A DNA stretch of 64,000 nt from Diplocarpon mali. Taxonomy: Eukaryota > Ascomycota > Leotiomycetes > Helotiales > Drepanopezizaceae. A model generated the notes under the pieces. The model saw nothing but the letters and a program-made list of their open reading frames with translations, searched no databases and was not told where the DNA came from. Location of the stretch: NCBI GenBank assembly GCA_024741835.1, contig JAENRP010000034.1:100925-164924 (forward strand), in the 5' to 3' direction. A program made the translations under genes and the position numbers. Shown in pieces: positions 58,378 through 64,000 of this stretch; within the stretch, counting starts at the first letter, position 1, and each line of letters opens with the position of its first letter.

Positions 58378-61300
58378 TCTCCGCTAGGGACGGCTTTTAA
58401 TAATATCCTACCCTTTCGGAAAATCGATTCGCGGTTGTTTCGACTTTCGATAGAGTCAGGATCCTAAAGATCTCTTAGACAAACTGGGAGCTTAAGTGTA
58501 GCTCATTAACTAGTATAATCAAGGAACGCTTTTATTAGCCGGATTTTCTTAACCACTCCTTTTGTAGAAGCGCTATAGGCAGAAGTTAAGAGAGTACTAT
58601 ACTACTAGAACCCTTTTTCTATAGAACCCCTTTTTGACCGAATTACTACCGAAACCAAAATCGGTAAAATGAATTCCCTACTAGCCGGAAGTCAGCAGAT
58701 ATAGAATATACCTAGTTCGTTTAAGGAACTAGCTTCTATAGGAAGTACCCCTACCCCAGCCCCTAGGGCCGGACCTTCCTCTACTGCTAAGGGCAAGAGA
58801 CTATAATGCTATAGCTGAGCTAACTGAGATAAATGAGACTTTTCGAACCTGAACGTCTTATAAGGAATAGTCTTAGGTTTAAAGGAATCTATACAACGCT
58901 AAGACTAATCTAATCGATAACTGCAAAGCGAGATTAGTAGGATTGCCTAGGCTATCTCTAGCCTAAAGACCTTAGCTTATTAAAGCTAAAAGACAGCTTA
59001 GCGCATATATTAGACTACTGAGCGAGATTCTACTTACCCTTGCGAGACTTAGCCTCTTTTAAAAGTCGATATAGATATAAAACGGCTAAAAATTCAGCTG
59101 ACTAAAAAGATCACCCCCTTTGATAACAGAACTTCTCTAATGTATAAGCAGTAGTTAGCTTTAGTCCGAGACCGATTGCAAGTCAACGCCGACTTATACC
59201 CGAATGAGTGAGCTCACTAAGCCCTTATTTGGGGATCTACCACAGGACAAGCCTAAACGTACCTCGAACCCTAGTACCTCTCGGAGATTAACCCCTTTCG
59301 AAACTGTCAAGAAATGGTAGAACTGCTAAGCAGTTACTTTTTGATTAGCTAAGAGGTAGACCTATTTCAATCTACTTTCTACTACCTTTATATAAGAGAA
59401 GCCAATTATTTTAGAGAAACTTTTCTTTAATTTCAAGTCTGATTCTAATCTACTACAATCTAAGGAGAGGTCTTAAGATCTGAGTAGTTCTTCTTTATAT
59501 AGAATAAGATTACCCCTTAGCTTAGATCTGCCTACGCTTTAGCTAAGGCCTCTTAAGGGAAGGACTATACTATTATAATTAACCAATTGAACGCCTTTGA
59601 TGCCGAACGCTGAAATAACTAACTTCTCAACCCTTCGACTGGAAGCAAGGCGACCTTAGTATTATACTAGAAGATATCCGGTTCGCTCCTTAATAAGACC
59701 GCTCGCAGTCTAAGCGCCAGAAGTACCACCTGAGCTTCTGAAACACTAGCCCTAAAGCCGACTACCCCTTTTTGCCAAGATATGCCAGCTAAGGCTAGTT
59801 CTCCTACTTTACCCCTTAAGCAAGCCACCTACTAAACCTATGGCAAAACTGGTTATTATAAGACCGAGTGCCCTTCTATAGATAAGATTAATACTTTAAA
59901 AGATGCAAAGGAAGCTGATCTGACTCTAAACTTAACTAAGAATAGGGTTGAAACAGAGGAAGATCAGGAAAACAAAAAGGCCTAAGAAAAGACTCCTACT
60001 TAGGCCTGCGAAAGTGCGACTTATCAAAGCTAGATCTTAACTCTTTAATAGGAGGGAAGCAATTCTTAACCTCTTATACTATTAGTATAAATAGACTTAA
60101 AGTATTATTATTAGCTTTAGTAGATACTAGAGCCCTTAGTTACCTATTTTTAAATCATTCCCTTTCTATACGTCTTTTAAAAGCAACCGGCTTTTAAATT
60201 CTTCCTCTGCTAGCCTCTATTCCTATCTATAGATTTTAAAATACCATTTGCGCATAAGCTACGCACTATATACGCTTTCATTTGACAATTGATAGAAGGC
60301 GTATTTATAACTGCCCTTAGGTTATTCTTAACCTAGGCCAGCGCGACGCTATTATTAGAGTTAAATAGATGCGCCGATTTAGACTGAAACTTGATCCAAA
60401 GGAAAACCGATTCGTATAGCCTTTGTATTACCCTTTATCTCCTTAATTCGCAAAGGAAATTCTCATCTATCTTCCCCCTTTTAAAGGACTTTGGATCCGA
60501 TCTGATCATTAAGCTAATATCAATTATAAAGAATAGGAAATGGCTATAGACAAAGCTCAATAAATCAATAGAAGATAGTCTTATATTAATTTAGTAGTCT
60601 TAGCTAGGCGTAAGATCCTTATTGCTATTACTAAGCCTGCGCCCTTGCCTATAATTAAGCCAGATCTAGGAAAACAGTCTAATACGAATTGACTATAATC
60701 TAACCCTATTTACAAATACCTTAAAGCTGCAGTTCCTATTTGCGAAATTAGTGCTAACACCTTTTATTATAATATAAAGTGTAAAGAGATAGAGTTCTTT
60801 TAAACTAGTATTTATAAAGTAGATAGGATTCTAAAGGAAAGATATAAGTTTAAGAATCCTAATATTAAAAAGCTAATCAACGATCGACTCCCGAAATAGT
60901 ACCAATCTCTAAGATAAGCTTTCTTAAAAAGGGATGCGGATACCCTCCTTCCCTATTAGTACTACGATTATAAGATACAGCTAAAAGGGCCCCTGCCTAA
61001 CGCCTATTCGCCCTTCTACTATCAATCTACTAAAGAGCTTAAGGTTATAAAGGAGTACTTACTTAAGAATTTAGACAAAGGCTTTATCGAGACAAGTACT
61101 AGCCCCTTTGCTTCGCCAATACTATTTATAAAGAAGGCCGACGGTAGCCTCCGATTTTGCATAGACTACCGGAAGCTAAACGCTCTAACTCGGAAGGACG
61201 CTTACCCGATTCTGAGGATAGACAAGCTTTTAAGGCGAGTATCCAAAGCCAAGATTTTCATAAAACTGGATATTTGAGCCGCTTTTAATCGAATACGAAT

Positions 61301-64000
61301 GGACCCTAAATTGGAAGAATATACTACCTTTCGAATAAGGTATAGATCCTATAAATGCAAGGTTCTTCCATTTGGCCTTTGTAACAGACCTAGTACTTAC
61401 TAGCGGTATATAAATAACATTCTTTTAGATTACTTAAATGATTTTTATATAGCGTACTTAGATGATATTTTAATTTACTTTAAGAATATTAAGGAGCATT
61501 AGGGATATATTGAAAAGGTACTAAAACGACTCTTAGAGGCTGGCCTTTAAGCAGATATTAAGAAGTGCGAGTTTTATATTACTTAAACTCAATATCTTAA
61601 ATATATTCTAATAATAACTAAGATCGAATTAGACCTTAAAAAGGTCGAACCGCTGCGCAATTAGAAGTACTTGAAAACTGTCACTAGAGTAAAGTCTTAC
61701 CTAGGATTTTGCAGGTTCTACCGACAATTCATTCGCAACTTTAGGCTAATCGCTAAACCCCTTTCTATTCTGACCCGACCAATAGTGCCTTAGAAGTAGA
61801 TAGAAGAGTGCCGAATTGCTTTTAAAGAGCTTTGCAAGCAGTTGCTTTCAATTCAGCAGATTTACCATTTTGACCCTGATTTGCTTATAAAGCTGGAAAC
61901 TAATACTTCTAATAGCGTTATCGCTAGAGTACTTTCTCAGTAATACTCTAATAAGCAATAGTACCCTATCGGCTTCTATTCGCACGTACTCTCTAGCTAT
62001 GAACCTAACTAGGAAATATATAATAAGGAACTCTTTGCTATTATTGAATCTTGCTATAAATAGAGACCTAAGCTTATATCACTTAAGGAGCGAGTTGATA
62101 TTTACTTAGATCACTGCTCCCTTGAGTACTTTATAACTACTAAGGTTCTAATTGCGAAATAGTACTAATAGATGGAATTCCTATTTGACTTTAATTTTCG
62201 AATCGTATACACTTTTAGTAAAGATAACTAAAAGGCTGATATTCTTAGCTGCTAAGAGCAGGATATGCCAGTTTATAAATAAGCAAAGCTAGATAGCTGA
62301 TCCTGAGTTTTGCTTTCCCCTGCCTAGTTGGACACCTAAATTAATACTAAACTGGCCGATAAATTTCTTACTGAATCTGCCGAAGGCACTCTCGCCCTAA
62401 TGTCAACCGAAACTTCCGATTCGACTCCGAATCGACCTAAGGATTCCTTTGATTTGATTGAGAAACTTTATTAAGATAATTGCGAATCCTTTTAAGAAAT
62501 TCGTACCGACCTCCTTAAGAACTACTCCTTAAAAGACAGATTGCTTTACTTTAAGGAGCGTCTTTACGTACGCTGCAATACTCCCTTATACACTCGTCTA
62601 ATTCAGAAAGCTTATGACCAACCTTTAAGCGCGTACCCTAGTAGCTTAAAGACCTACTAGCTTCTTGCTCTTAAGTACTATTAAGTTAGGATAGGTTCAG
62701 ACTGCAAAAGATTCGTCGCAAACTGCAGACCTTATCAATTCTTGCATTTGAAGATAATTAAATAATAAGGTCTCTTATAGCCCTTCCCTATTCCTAACTA
62801 TCCTATATAGCACTTATATATAGATTTTAAGGATTTCCCTCTTAATAAGCATAGCTTTGATCGAATCCTGGTTTTTATAGACCGACTTAATAAGAGCGCT
62901 ATTATAATCTCTTATTAAAAAGATATCGACGCTCAAGGAACTGCCCGATTGTTCGTTTAATAGATTTATCAATTTGGCTATACCTTAGAGATAATTATCT
63001 TAGACTAAGGCCTTTAATTCGTTTCCTTATTTTAAAGAGAGTTTTACTATATTATTAGTATTAAGATTAAACTCTTTATAGCGTATTATAAGGAGACTAA
63101 TAGCTAAATAGAGATTATAAACAAGTATATTAATTTAAGGCTAAGGCCTTTTATTAATTACTATCAAGATAATTGGAGTGAACTGATTCCATTAATAGAT
63201 TGTACGCAATCGACTCTATCTTATGCTTTAATTGGTATAATCCTATATTAGCTTAAGTATAAAGTTGCACCTTAAATAAGTTAGGACTAGATCTTTCTAA
63301 AAACGTCTAGCCTATAGGAGAAATTGAACTAGGCAAAAGCTAAGCTAATAGTAGAAAGGATGCACGCAGCTTAGGAAGTAGCAAAAGGCAATATGGAACG
63401 CGCTTAAGACAAAATGCGTAAGTCTACGAATCAATACTAAAGGGAGATTGATTAGAAACCTAGAGATATAGTCTACCTTTTAATAAAAAATCTTAAGAAC
63501 TACCGCCTTAATAGGAAACTAGCTAATTAATAAGATAGTCCTTTTAAGGTTCTTAAGAAGGTAGGCAATTTATATTAGATCAAGCTACTTATAGGTTTTA
63601 TAATATATAATATCTTTGCGCTAGAGCTACTATTTAAAGATCCGCAGAACCTTTTATTAAGTTAGGAATAACCCTAGCCTATTATAGAAAAGATCGCTAA
63701 GTAAGAAGAGTATAAAGTGTCTAAGATACTAGGTGTACGCCTATCTTAAGGAAAACTAAAGTACTAGGTCAAATGGACTAGTTATAACCCTAATTCGAGT
63801 TAGTATTATACCTTAAATTTTGCAAGATCCTTGTATAAGATTTGCGACTTTTATTAGGCTAATCCTATAAAGCTAGGACTACCTTAGAACCTATAAGCTT
63901 AGCTAAAGGCTTAGAAAAATAGTATAGATGATTATAGTTACTTAGAAGATGATAGGCCAGACGCGAAACAGGTTAGTAAACAAATCTAAAAATATAAATA
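58054..64000 (+). mobile_element. Ty3/gypsy chromovirus (element D), 5' LTR to chromodomain, runs off the right edge
   Basis: The 5' LTR is 58054-58377. On the + strand follow gag with a zinc knuckle (CQTYGKTGYYKTEC-like, near 59.85 kb), protease-like sequence, reverse transcriptase at about 61.05-61.5 kb (FIKKADGSLRFCIDYRKLN, then YLDDIL), RNase H at about 61.85-62.25 kb, integrase at about 62.5-63.4 kb, and a chromodomain at about 63.70-63.83 kb (EEYKVSKILGVRL, then YQVKWTSY). A C-terminal chromodomain defines chromoviruses and is thought to target integration to heterochromatin. TAG and TAA codons interrupt every domain, mostly where TGG, CAG or CAA is expected, so it is inactive. The 3' LTR lies beyond the window. 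Confidence 0.85.

Noticed and set aside
1..64000. CRISPR arrays, riboswitches or prokaryotic operons
   Set aside because: The sequence is fungal. Repeats present are microsatellites, minisatellites and transposons, with no spaced palindromic arrays of CRISPR type.

Overview
The window is a piece of a filamentous ascomycete (Pezizomycotina) chromosome. The evidence is short spliceosomal introns of about 40-110 bp with GTRNGT-type donors and CTAAC/CTGAC branch sites, a fungal hybrid histidine kinase, SEC24 and CFT2 of fungal type, and a WOPR-domain regulator. Its transposons are heavily decayed in the pattern of repeat-induced point mutation (RIP). I cannot place it below subphylum from sequence alone.

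The layout has two compartments. Positions 1-19351 are AT-rich, gene-free nested LTR retrotransposons: a Ty3/gypsy remnant (C) broken by a Ty1/copia element on the minus strand (B), whose right LTR is in turn broken by a second Ty1/copia element (A). Both insertions keep recognisable LTR pairs and 5-bp target duplications. A solo LTR lies at the extreme left edge. Positions 19352 to about 51000 are a GC-richer gene island. From about 51000 the sequence grades back to AT-rich repeats: Tc1/mariner fragments, degenerate LTRs, a gag fragment, and from 58054 to the end a Ty3/gypsy chromovirus (D) with a terminal chromodomain.

The island carries, left to right: a multi-PAS hybrid histidine kinase (+, seven exons); an intron-containing tRNA-Lys(CUU) (-); SEC24, the COPII cargo adaptor (-, five exons); CFT2/CPSF100, an mRNA 3'-end processing factor (+, two exons), sharing a 414-bp divergent promoter with SEC24; a proline-rich protein of unknown function (+); a WOPR (Gti1/Pac2) transcription factor (-); and a small secreted eight-cysteine protein (+). 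They do not form one pathway. SEC24 and CFT2 are housekeeping genes. The kinase, the WOPR factor and the secreted protein are sensing, regulatory and extracellular genes of the kind often found near repeats.

The 5.3 kb between the WOPR start and the secreted protein has no supportable gene but is crowded with microsatellites and minisatellites. The 44.6-50.1 kb interval is also geneless and holds an unusual density of CACGTG palindromes, including a 9-bp array built on that motif. Intron positions and spliced lengths were worked out by hand; every multi-exon model reported here closes in frame.
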